A DNA stretch of 20,464 nt from a virus. Shown one piece after another: positions 16,216-20,464 of this stretch. The notes under the pieces were generated by a model that made no database searches, was not told where the DNA came from, and was given only the letters and a program-made list of their open reading frames with translations. Location: positions 1 through 20,464 of the IMG/VR virus record IMGVR_UViG_3300049629_000066; one strand, given 5' to 3'. The translations under genes and the position numbers were made by a program. Each line of letters starts with the position of its first letter. Position 1 is the first letter of the stretch.

Positions 16216-16748
16216 CACTTGACCTCCATTAGTTTTGATTTCATTGCGTCTTTCATTGCTTCAATCTGCTCGTGTGCTCCGTGGGCCTGAAATGCGGCCT
16301 TGTAAGCGGTTTTCAGCGCATCCATAGAGGTTGATGCCTCCATTGCTGCTAACGAGGCTTGCAGGCTGATCTGAGGCTTTCTAGCGGCATTGCCATCGTC
16401 ATCTTCAGCCGCCACTCCAGTAGTCGACATGAGCGAGTACCTTCTAGCATAGGTAAGAGCCGATCCGTAGCCTTGGGCATCGTGTTTGCTGGCAGGCACG
16501 TGCAGCTTTCCACCGCTGATCTGCTCGCCTGACTCGTGTATCAAGATCGTCTCAACGATTACACCAGTCTCACACTCGTGTGTGCGCTGCATTAGTGCGA
16601 TACCGTTGGCGTTAAGTCCATCAATCACTGCCTCTACACAAGCCGCCAGGTCTGCGTAGCGCGACTTAAAGTGCGGGTTTGTTGACGATTTGAGTGCTGG
16701 GCCGAATGCTTTCTGCGCTTTCACCAACGCTGCTGAAATCTTGTCCAT
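16215..16748 (-). CDS. erf: Erf-family single-strand DNA annealing protein
   Basis: I choose ATG 16748 (MDKISAALVKAQKAFGPAL) because GGAAAGG lies eight bases upstream. The frame extends 20 codons further without conserved sequence. The 177-residue product has the ERF core: NPHFKSRYADLAACVEAVID, then an IALMQ strand, and QGYGSALTYARRYSLMSTTG with the acidic AAEDDDGN tail. Erf proteins anneal complementary single strands and promote phage recombination and genome circularisation. P22 Erf is 204 residues. The YqaJ-like nuclease downstream provides the substrate, giving a Red-like pair. The 5' end overlaps a short GTG-started ORF. Confidence 0.9.
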   Translation of the reverse strand: MDKISAALVKAQKAFGPALKSSTNPHFKSRYADLAACVEAVIDGLNANGIALMQRTHECETGVIVETILIHESGEQISGGKLHVPASKHDAQGYGSALTYARRYSLMSTTGVAAEDDDGNAARKPQISLQASLAAMEASTSMDALKTAYKAAFQAHGAHEQIEAMKDAMKSKLMEVK

Positions 16749-16884
16749 TCTTAAAACCTTTCCATTTCTGTTGATAACTCTGTTGTTCGGAGGGTGGCAC
16801 CCAGCCATGCCGCCTCCATGTTTCCATCACGTTTGTTGCTGCTGCTGGAATCCAAACGAAATCCGGGTTCAAAATAGATCCCAC
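16666..16884 (-). CDS. 72-aa small phage protein with GTG start
   Basis: The GTG at 16884 has GGGAG six bases upstream, a strong site. The first 45 residues (GSILNPDFVWIPAAATNVME, then TWRRHGWVPPSEQ) are not shared with Erf and look protein-like. They recall short phage ORFs with an F-x-Y/W-x-P-A-x(3)-T-x-V-x(2)-TW-R-x-GW-x-PPS pattern. The last 27 residues overlap the Erf start region. No function is known. The gene is internal to the recombination operon. Confidence 0.5.
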   Translation of the reverse strand: MGSILNPDFVWIPAAATNVMETWRRHGWVPPSEQQSYQQKWKGFKNGQDFSSVGESAESIRPSTQIVNKPAL

Positions 16885-16979
16885 AAGAAACTCCCGATAG
16901 TTGACTCGCTACCAACCGACATGTCTACTAGGGTTATCCCTAACATCACGCCAAGAATTACAAGCATTACGTATTTCAT
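16869..16979 (-). CDS. 36-aa single-span membrane peptide
   Basis: The ATG at 16979 overlaps the upstream stop as ATGA, and the frame ends 16 bases inside the next gene. The peptide begins MKYVMLVILGVMLGITLVD, one transmembrane helix, followed by a short polar tail (MSVGSESTIGSFLWDLF). GAGG ten bases upstream is a weak site, so translational coupling is likely. It fills what would otherwise be an unexplained gap in a tightly packed operon. No family is recognised. Confidence 0.45.
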   Translation of the reverse strand: MKYVMLVILGVMLGITLVDMSVGSESTIGSFLWDLF

Positions 16980-17263
16980 TTGTAGGCTACCTCGCTCCAG
17001 AATTTGTACTCATCGAGCAGCATCGGCAGGATCTCGTCACGCAGGTCAAACGTCTTGCCTGCAAGCACAGACCTGAAGGCTCGGTCGTACAACTCGATTG
17101 CTTCATCAGATCCACCGCAGACAACATCAAAAATTGAGTGGATGGTTTCGATGTCTGTTGACCGCAACCAGGTGCGTACTTCGTACTCCTGACGCTCTTG
17201 CTCGCGGTCTTGCTGCTCCCAACCGCACAGTTGTTCTTCGCTTAGGTCTTCTGCAATCCACAT
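16976..17263 (-). CDS. 95-aa acidic hypothetical protein, first gene of leftward operon
   Basis: The start is ATG 17263, seven bases after GGAG. The protein is acidic and helical: MWIAEDLSEEQLCGWEQQDR, then charged helices around TWLRSTDIETIHSIFDVVCG and LRDEILPMLLDEYKFWSEV. As the first gene behind the divergent control region it will be the earliest product of this operon. Such phage leader proteins often act on host functions, but nothing in the sequence shows it. I do not recognise a family. Confidence 0.6.
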   Translation of the reverse strand: MWIAEDLSEEQLCGWEQQDREQERQEYEVRTWLRSTDIETIHSIFDVVCGGSDEAIELYDRAFRSVLAGKTFDLRDEILPMLLDEYKFWSEVAYK

Positions 17264-17333
17264 GTTTATCTCCGTTTAGTTGTGCTACAGGAGTGACTCT
17301 ACTCTTCTGCAAAAGTAATGCAACGAAAATATA

Positions 17334-17342
17334 TTTATAGCA
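17334..17342 (-). promoter_or_regulatory. Candidate extended -10 promoter for the leftward operon
   Basis: Read on the - strand the sequence is TGC-TATAAA, an extended -10 (TG-n-TATAAA). The matching -35 about 17-18 bases upstream (TTGGTC or TGGTCT) is weak and lies inside the CTATAGAC repeats. A TTGACA (17383-17378, - strand) followed after 18 bases by TCTATA is an alternative. The first start codon lies about 70 bases downstream. Confidence 0.45.
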
Positions 17343-17352
17343 GAATGACAAC

Positions 17353-17373
17353 CTATAGACCAAAACTATAGAC
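17353..17373. promoter_or_regulatory. Candidate operator: CTATAGAC direct repeat
   Basis: Two exact CTATAGAC copies, at 17353-17360 and 17366-17373, are 13 bases apart. They cover the -35 regions of both divergent candidate promoters and are flanked by inverted TGACA (17346) and TGTCA (17378). The YdaS/Cro-like protein encoded 40 bases away is the natural candidate ligand. Confidence 0.45.
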
Positions 17374-17396
17374 GTAGTGTCAAGGATGTGTATACT
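17369..17396 (+). promoter_or_regulatory. Candidate promoter for the rightward early operon
   Basis: TAGACG at 17369-17374 (-35, 4 of 6 matches) and TATACT at 17391-17396 (-10, 5 of 6) are 16 bases apart. The AAGGAGG ribosome-binding site of the YdaS/Cro-like gene follows directly, so the leader would be very short. The -35 overlaps the second CTATAGAC repeat, so repressor binding would block it. Confidence 0.45.
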
Positions 17397-17413
17397 GTGC
17401 CAAGGAGGTATCT

Positions 17414-17638
17414 ATGACACCAGATCAAGCTCTAAAGTTAGCAGCAGCAATGATGGGCGGCACTCAACAACTGTGCGACAAGCTCAACGTATCTCGGCAG
17501 GCGATGTACGGGTGGAAAAAGCAGATCCCACTCAAGCGGGCATTGCAGATCGAGGACATCACTGGAATCCCATTCACTAAATTGAGGCCCGACTATGCCG
17601 ATCAGTCTCACACCGAAAAGCAAAGCCCTGCTAGTTGA
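17414..17638 (+). CDS. Cro/YdaS-like helix-turn-helix repressor
   Basis: The ATG at 17414 follows a perfect AAGGAGG. The 74-residue protein has the YdaS/Cro layout: ALKLAAAMMGGTQQLCDKLN, the recognition helix VSRQAMYGWKKQ, then IPLKRALQIEDITGIPFTKL. Such proteins bind short operators and repress the early promoters of lambdoid phages. Although the Pfam name calls YdaS an antitoxin, the phage role is Cro-like. It heads the rightward block and faces the recombination operon, so it may control both. No CI-type partner is encoded in the window. The C-terminal 15 residues overlap the next gene. Confidence 0.8.
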   Translation: MTPDQALKLAAAMMGGTQQLCDKLNVSRQAMYGWKKQIPLKRALQIEDITGIPFTKLRPDYADQSHTEKQSPAS

Positions 17639-17906
17639 AAGAGGCTATCAAGTGGCGCTTGTCGAGACGTACAACGCTTTCACTAAGCGAAAGCACGACC
17701 TGTTCGGATGTATCGACCTGCTGGCAATCGGCAACGGCGAGACGGTAGCTGTGCAAGTCACTTCTAAAGACAACCTTTCGTCTCGCAGGCACAAGATTGA
17801 AGAAGCCGAGGCGTATCCTGAGATGCTTAGATCAGGCTGGCGCATTGTCTTGCATGGTTGGTACAAAGACGGAAACAGATGGCAGTTAAAGGAGGTGGAG
17901 CTGTGA
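17595..17906 (+). CDS. Small PD-(D/E)XK-like phage protein
   Basis: The 103-residue protein starts at ATG 17595, seven bases after GAGG, and overlaps the repressor gene by 44 bases. It contains SLTPKSKALLVERGYQVALV, then HDLFGCIDLLAIGNGETVAVQ, VTSKDNLSSRRHKI and LHGWYKDGNRWQLKEV. The D-L-F-G-x-x-D-L-L-A followed by A-V-Q-x-T-S resembles the core of VRR-NUC/Holliday-resolvase-like PD-(D/E)XK folds. Here the usual E-x-K is Q-V-T, so the active site may be altered or inactive. The family is very common next to ninB in phages and is normally annotated hypothetical. Confidence 0.65.
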   Translation: MPISLTPKSKALLVERGYQVALVETYNAFTKRKHDLFGCIDLLAIGNGETVAVQVTSKDNLSSRRHKIEEAEAYPEMLRSGWRIVLHGWYKDGNRWQLKEVEL

Positions 17907-18289
17907 TCTTTGAACTCAAGTCAGAAGCCCATCGTAAGACTGCTTTAGAAGCCCTTAGAGCCGCGAAAATAGGCTGGGTGGTACGCATAGAGCCAGCCAA
18001 CAGAACAAACGCTCAAAACGCCTTCTACTGGGCCTTGCTTCAATCTATTAGCGAGCAGGTGATGCCTAGTGGAAAATCTCACTCTCGGGACACTTGGCAT
18101 ATCTACTTCAAGACGCTGTTTCTACCGGGTCGGATGATCGAGCTACCAAACGGTGAGTTGATAGAACAAGAACCATCGACAACAGGGTTGAACAAGGAAC
18201 AGTTCTCGGAATTTGTGGAGAAGGTGACAGCATGGGCGACGGATCACTCTGTGACGCATGTGGCAAGCGACACGACAATGCTCGCATGA
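17903..18289 (+). CDS. ninB: NinB recombination protein
   Basis: I start at GTG 17903, overlapping the preceding stop as GTGA, with GGAGG at 17891-17895 seven bases upstream. The frame runs further upstream only inside the previous gene. The 128-residue product shows the NinB/Orf layout: FELKSEAHRKTALEALRAA, then RTNAQNAFYWALLQSISEQV, and PSTTGLNKEQFSEFVEKVTA. Lambda NinB (Orf, 146 residues) binds single-strand DNA and SSB and supports Red recombination in place of host RecFOR. With Erf and the YqaJ-like nuclease on the other strand, it completes a recombination toolkit. Confidence 0.85.
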   Translation: MIFELKSEAHRKTALEALRAAKIGWVVRIEPANRTNAQNAFYWALLQSISEQVMPSGKSHSRDTWHIYFKTLFLPGRMIELPNGELIEQEPSTTGLNKEQFSEFVEKVTAWATDHSVTHVASDTTMLA

Positions 18290-18480
18290 TTGATGGTATG
18301 TGGCTGCATTCTGAGGAATACAGACGGGCGTGTGAGGCTAGATACCTGCTAACCAAGAGTGTCAGATGGCGGCAGGCTTATCTGGAGAAGGTAGAAGAAA
18401 AACGAGGAAACAACGCGAAACGTCAACTGATGGACGACATCAATGTACAGATCGAAAAAGCTATTGAAAGCCGTAAGTGA
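18232..18480 (+). CDS. Small phage protein, DUF7696-like
   Basis: The start ATG 18232 gives 82 residues, with AAGG seven bases upstream, but overlaps ninB by 58 bases. ATG 18286, overlapping the ninB stop, is an alternative that would remove the N-terminal C-D-A-C-G-K knuckle. The main part, HSEEYRRACEARYLLTKSVR followed by R-x-A-Y-L-E-K-V-E-E-K-R-G and a basic helix, matches a small phage family I know as DUF7696-like. It might be a minimal zinc knuckle plus helical DNA-binding tail. The function is unknown. Confidence 0.55.
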   Translation: MGDGSLCDACGKRHDNARMIDGMWLHSEEYRRACEARYLLTKSVRWRQAYLEKVEEKRGNNAKRQLMDDINVQIEKAIESRK

Positions 18481-18727
18481 GTTGTCCTGCCAGCACTGCG
18501 GGGCAGAAGGTATGACCCAGGCGGCGCATGCTAACTGGGGTATCTACGGTAAGGGCATTGGGCAGAAGGCGCACGATTGCTTTGTTGCTGCTCTCTGTAT
18601 CCGTTGCCATGCCGAGCTGGATCAAGGAAAAAACCTTACTTCAGACGAGCGGCAGCAGATGTGGGAGGCTGCTTTTAGAAAAACTCTTTTAGCGTTATTT
18701 GAGACTGGGAGATTGACTTGCAAGTGA
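18443..18727 (+). CDS. YbcO/DUF1364-like HNH-type nuclease
   Basis: The 94-residue frame starts at ATG 18443 and overlaps the previous gene by 38 bases. C-Q-H-C at 16-19, A-A-H-A-N at 27-31, then CIRCHAELD at 52-60 give the two Cys pairs and the His residues of a compact HNH/beta-beta-alpha zinc fold. GKGIGQKAHDCFVAALC is typical of the YbcO/DUF1364 family of lambdoid nin regions. These small nucleases probably process recombination intermediates. Its place after ninB supports this. The last 10 bases overlap thyX. Confidence 0.75.
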   Translation: MYRSKKLLKAVSELSCQHCGAEGMTQAAHANWGIYGKGIGQKAHDCFVAALCIRCHAELDQGKNLTSDERQQMWEAAFRKTLLALFETGRLTCK

Positions 18728-19347
18728 AGCTACAGTGGGCCACGCCGGACATAGATCAGCAGATTCTGTACATGGCTAGGGTGTCCAATCCAGACAACCA
18801 GCGGTCAGAAAATACTCGGCTGATTGCGTATCTCATGGAACACGGTCACGTTTCGCCGTTCGAGATGGCTAACGTATGTATCGAGATTGAGACAACGCGA
18901 GACATCGGCAGGCAGATCCTGAGACACAGATCGTTCAGCTTCCAAGAGTTCAGCCAACGCTATCAAGACGCTGGCAAGCTCGGAACTATTGTCAACCGAG
19001 AGTGTCGACTGCAAGACACAAAGAACAGACAAAACAGCCTTGAAACAGCAGATGACAAGCTGAGGATGGAGTGGGAGAGTCTGCAACACAGAGTTGAACG
19101 TACAGCGGTTAACGCATATCGCCAGGCGTTAGACATGGGTATTGCAAAAGAGCAAGCTCGTGCGTTGCTGCCAGAGGGTCTGACTCTCTCGCGTATGTAC
19201 ATGAACGGCAACATGCGTAGTTGGATCTTCTACCTAAAACAGAGGCTTGACCCTACTACACAAAAAGAACACCGAGAGATAGCAGAGCAGGTGTTACAGG
19301 TTTTACGAGGGGTTGCACCTATCACGATGGATGCTTTTTTCAAGTAG
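18718..19347 (+). CDS. thyX: FAD-dependent thymidylate synthase ThyX
   Basis: The product converts dUMP to dTMP using methylene-tetrahydrofolate and FADH2, supplying dTTP for phage replication. I use TTG 18718 (209 residues) because GGGAG at 18707-18711 is six bases upstream. GTG 18724 is the alternative. The diagnostic RHRX7S motif is complete (Arg69-His70-Arg71, Ser79, in RHRSFSFQEFSQRY). HVSPFEMANVCIEIET and SRMYMNGNMRSWIFYLKQRL are further family signatures. The protein looks full length for a compact ThyX. No intron or frame break is present. A hairpin begins two bases after the stop. Confidence 0.95.
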   Translation: MQVKLQWATPDIDQQILYMARVSNPDNQRSENTRLIAYLMEHGHVSPFEMANVCIEIETTRDIGRQILRHRSFSFQEFSQRYQDAGKLGTIVNRECRLQDTKNRQNSLETADDKLRMEWESLQHRVERTAVNAYRQALDMGIAKEQARALLPEGLTLSRMYMNGNMRSWIFYLKQRLDPTTQKEHREIAEQVLQVLRGVAPITMDAFFK

Positions 19348-19348
19348 T

Positions 19349-19384
19349 GCGGGGAAAAGGTCGTTATAGAGTCGTTTTTCCCGC
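19349..19384 (+). other. Hairpin directly after thyX
   Basis: Arms GCGGGGAAAA (19349-19358) and TTTTTCCCGC (19375-19384) pair over ten positions with one G-U, around a 16-base loop. It lacks a following U-run, so it is not a standard intrinsic terminator. It may stabilise the thyX mRNA 3' end or mark the boundary of an inserted HNH module. Confidence 0.55.
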
Positions 19385-19416
19385 AAATAGGTGTAAACCC
19401 TAATACACAAGGCTAG

Positions 19417-19445
19417 TTGAATCATGTAGTGTCGTGTTGTAGACT
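19417..19445 (+). promoter_or_regulatory. Candidate promoter upstream of HNH leader
   Basis: TTGAAT (19417-19422) and TAGACT (19440-19445) are separated by exactly 17 bases. Transcription would begin near 19452, at the foot of the first hairpin of the structured leader. Matches are only 4 of 6 at each box, so confidence is low. Confidence 0.3.
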
Positions 19446-19450
19446 GTTGT

Positions 19451-19572
19451 TGCGCCGTGAGAAGCGCAAAAGGGGCATCGCAAGCAGTCTCCAGCGGGGA
19501 CGGCCTCAGATGCCGTAAGTTCACTGCAACGGTGGGCAGCCCCCGGTAATTCTCACACTGGGGTCGTCCACC
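19451..19572 (+). ncRNA. Candidate structured RNA upstream of HNH gene
   Basis: This non-coding stretch looks more GC-rich than its neighbours and folds into several short stems. They are TGCGC/GCGCA (19451-19455 with 19464-19468), GGCATC/GATGCC (19474-19479 with 19509-19514) enclosing GTCTCC/GGGGAC (19487-19492 with 19496-19501), and GGTGG/CCACC (19531-19535 with 19568-19572) enclosing CCCCGG/CTGGGG (19541-19546 with 19558-19563). ACGGC/GCCGT (19500-19504 with 19512-19516) competes with the second stem, so two folds may alternate. No ORF of useful length crosses it. It could be a leader RNA, a mobile-element RNA or a processed ncRNA. I do not recognise the class. Confidence 0.45.
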
Positions 19573-19585
19573 ACTGGGGATTGTC

Positions 19586-20107
19586 TTGCGTAAACGAAAA
19601 GCAGAGGGCAGCTACTCTGAAATGCTGCGTGACCCACGATGGCAACGAGCGCGTCTAGAAACGATGCAGCGGGCGCGTTTTGCTTGCGAGCGTTGTGGCG
19701 ATAAAGAAACTACGCTGAACGTGCATCACAAGAACTACAAGCGCGATCATGCGCCATGGGAGTACGACTTAAGCAACTTTGTTTGCTTGTGCCGTGACTG
19801 CCATGAGGAAATCCATGCACAAAAAGAAATGATTAACACCCTACTGCCGTATGTAAGCGCAGACATTCAAGAATTTATGTCTGGGTTAGCCGCAGCTTCA
19901 GAAAACAGGAGGTATATCGGATCATTACATCCAAGAAAATTTACCTATAACTTTTCGTTCAATATGGGTGTTTTGTTTCATGTTCTAGAAATTCATACGA
20001 ATGAGTTTTTTATTGAAAAACTGAGTCATCTTTTGGAAAACAAAGATTTTTCTGATGACTTGATTAGGTTAATGAAAACTTATTTGGAGCACGAAGATGA
20101 GCATTAA
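19586..20107 (+). CDS. Free-standing HNH endonuclease
   Basis: The start is TTG 19586 (RKRKAEGSYSEMLRDPRWQ), about six bases after GGGG. ATG 19622 would cut the conserved N-terminal part. The HNH domain has C34-x2-C37, the H47-H48 pair in LNVHHKNYKR, WEYDLSNFVCLC, C69-x2-C72 and H73/H77. This zinc-finger HNH is typical of mobile phage endonucleases that nick or cut DNA. Residues ~95-173 form an unrecognised C-terminal extension written in clearly more AT-rich codons, possibly a DNA-recognition domain. It sits between thyX and the replication gene, so it may be a homing-type intruder rather than a replication factor. Confidence 0.85.
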   Translation: MRKRKAEGSYSEMLRDPRWQRARLETMQRARFACERCGDKETTLNVHHKNYKRDHAPWEYDLSNFVCLCRDCHEEIHAQKEMINTLLPYVSADIQEFMSGLAAASENRRYIGSLHPRKFTYNFSFNMGVLFHVLEIHTNEFFIEKLSHLLENKDFSDDLIRLMKTYLEHEDEH

Positions 20108-20464
20108 ACTCATGTGCTCTGCATTTGAAGCAGACATTCCTGCGACACAAAAGCTAGTGTTATTAGCCTTGTGTGATAACGCAAACGACCAAGGCCAATG
20201 CTTTCCGAGCATATCCCTGCTTGAACGCAAGTGTTCATTGTCTGACCGTGCGGTTCAATCGTCTGTCAGTTGGTTAGAAAAGCACGGGTATCTGAGCCGA
20301 CAGATGAGGACTGGACGGGCTACTTTGTACGTCATAACCCCCGAAGCAGGTTCACCCCCGAACGACGTTCACCCCCGAACAATATTCACCCCACCCCCGA
20401 ACGACGTTCACCCCACCCCCGAACGTGGTTCACCCTTAACCATAAGAGAACCATCAAGTAACCG
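20097..20464 (+). CDS. Helix-turn-helix replication initiator (O-like), truncated by window edge
   Basis: The ATG at 20097 overlaps the HNH stop by 11 bases and has GGAG seven bases upstream. The frame is open to the right edge (122 codons). The N-terminal domain starts MSIKLMCSAFEADIPATQKL and contains NDQGQCFPSISLLERKC, SDRAVQSSVSWLEKHGYL and ATLYVITPE. This is the winged-helix HTH_36 pattern of phage replication initiators functioning like lambda O. A Pro-rich linker (GSPPNDVHPRTIFTPPPNDV) follows, encoded by tandem iterons. Such proteins bind their intragenic origin and recruit a helicase loader or helicase. Confidence 0.8.
   Translation, partial: MSIKLMCSAFEADIPATQKLVLLALCDNANDQGQCFPSISLLERKCSLSDRAVQSSVSWLEKHGYLSRQMRTGRATLYVITPEAGSPPNDVHPRTIFTPPPNDVHPTPERGSPLTIREPSSN
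20349..20435 (+). repeat. Iteron array inside initiator gene, probable replication origin
   Basis: GTTCACCCCCGAAC-type units begin at 20350, 20367, 20384 (ATTC variant), 20406 and 20428. Spacing is therefore 17, 17, 22 and 22 bases, the longer units carrying an extra ACCCC-type block. Each full unit is itself a short palindrome (GTTC...GAAC). The last unit is incomplete and runs into an A/T-richer stretch. Lambda places iterons in gene O in the same way. Confidence 0.7.

Noticed and set aside
16690-17076. 128-residue + strand frame opposite the recombination operon
   Set aside because: The - strand genes there are coupled and carry ribosome-binding sites. The + frame is Cys/Ser/Pro-rich noise.
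17414-17638. YdaS as antitoxin of a toxin-antitoxin pair
   Set aside because: No YdaT-like toxin gene is adjacent. The context is a divergent phage control region, which fits a Cro role.
19451-19572. tRNA-like fold with a GTTCA T-loop-like stretch
   Set aside because: No acceptor stem, no anticodon arm of normal spacing and no CCA-type end.
19348-20107. IscB/HEARO-type RNA-guided nuclease (structured RNA followed by HNH ORF)
   Set aside because: The HNH protein has only 173 residues and lacks the RuvC pieces, bridge helix and PLMP region expected of IscB/IsrB.
18718-20107. Group I intron interrupting thyX with an HNH homing endonuclease
   Set aside because: ThyX is complete with its stop, no downstream exon is seen, and I cannot identify group I core elements in the non-coding stretch.
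20270-20461. 63-residue + strand frame
   Set aside because: It is an alternative frame across the iterons of the initiator gene. Its repeat-rich sequence is a product of the DNA repeats.

Overview
The window is a contiguous piece of a tailed double-stranded DNA phage (or prophage) genome. Almost every base is coding. The genes are small and overlap as ATGA/TGATG junctions, and I see no tRNA, rRNA, insertion sequence or host-type metabolic operon. Gene order and the families I recognise (SU10-type adaptor, gp10-type nozzle, several alanine/glycine-rich internal proteins, GH108 endolysin, Erf plus YqaJ recombination, NinB, ThyX) point to a short-tailed, P22/SU10-like podovirus of a Gram-negative, probably proteobacterial, host. 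No integrase and no CI-type repressor lie in the window, so lifestyle cannot be decided.

Region 1 (1-14716, + strand) is the late block. It holds the end of a glycosyltransferase-like gene, the head-tail adaptor, the tail nozzle, a jelly-roll virion protein at the place where P22 carries its needle gene, a GNAT-like small protein, four putative DNA-ejection (internal virion) proteins, an 1150-residue mosaic tail fibre and its small partner. A lysis cassette follows with five small membrane proteins, one of them a GTA-type 3TM holin, and a GH108 endolysin.

Region 2 (14702-17263, - strand) is a nine-gene recombination operon running toward the lysis genes. It encodes Erf single-strand annealing protein, a winged-helix protein, a YqaJ/lambda-Exo-like nuclease, a 68-residue protein with an SSB-like acidic tip, a DUF6378 protein and several tiny ORFs. 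Erf plus YqaJ should work as an exonuclease-annealase pair.

Region 3 (17264-17413) is a divergent control region with candidate promoters in both directions and a direct repeat that could be an operator.

Region 4 (17414-20464, + strand) is an early/replication block: a YdaS/Cro-like repressor, a PD-(D/E)XK-like protein, NinB, a DUF7696-like protein, a YbcO-like HNH protein, ThyX, a 238-base non-coding stretch dense in hairpins, a free-standing HNH endonuclease and, cut by the right edge, a helix-turn-helix replication initiator. That initiator's coding sequence contains an iteron array that looks like the replication origin.

The most interesting points are the structured candidate RNA in front of the HNH gene, the intragenic iteron origin, the domain insertion in the jelly-roll protein, the SSB-like tail on a tiny protein inside the Erf/YqaJ operon, and the mosaic receptor-binding fibre.
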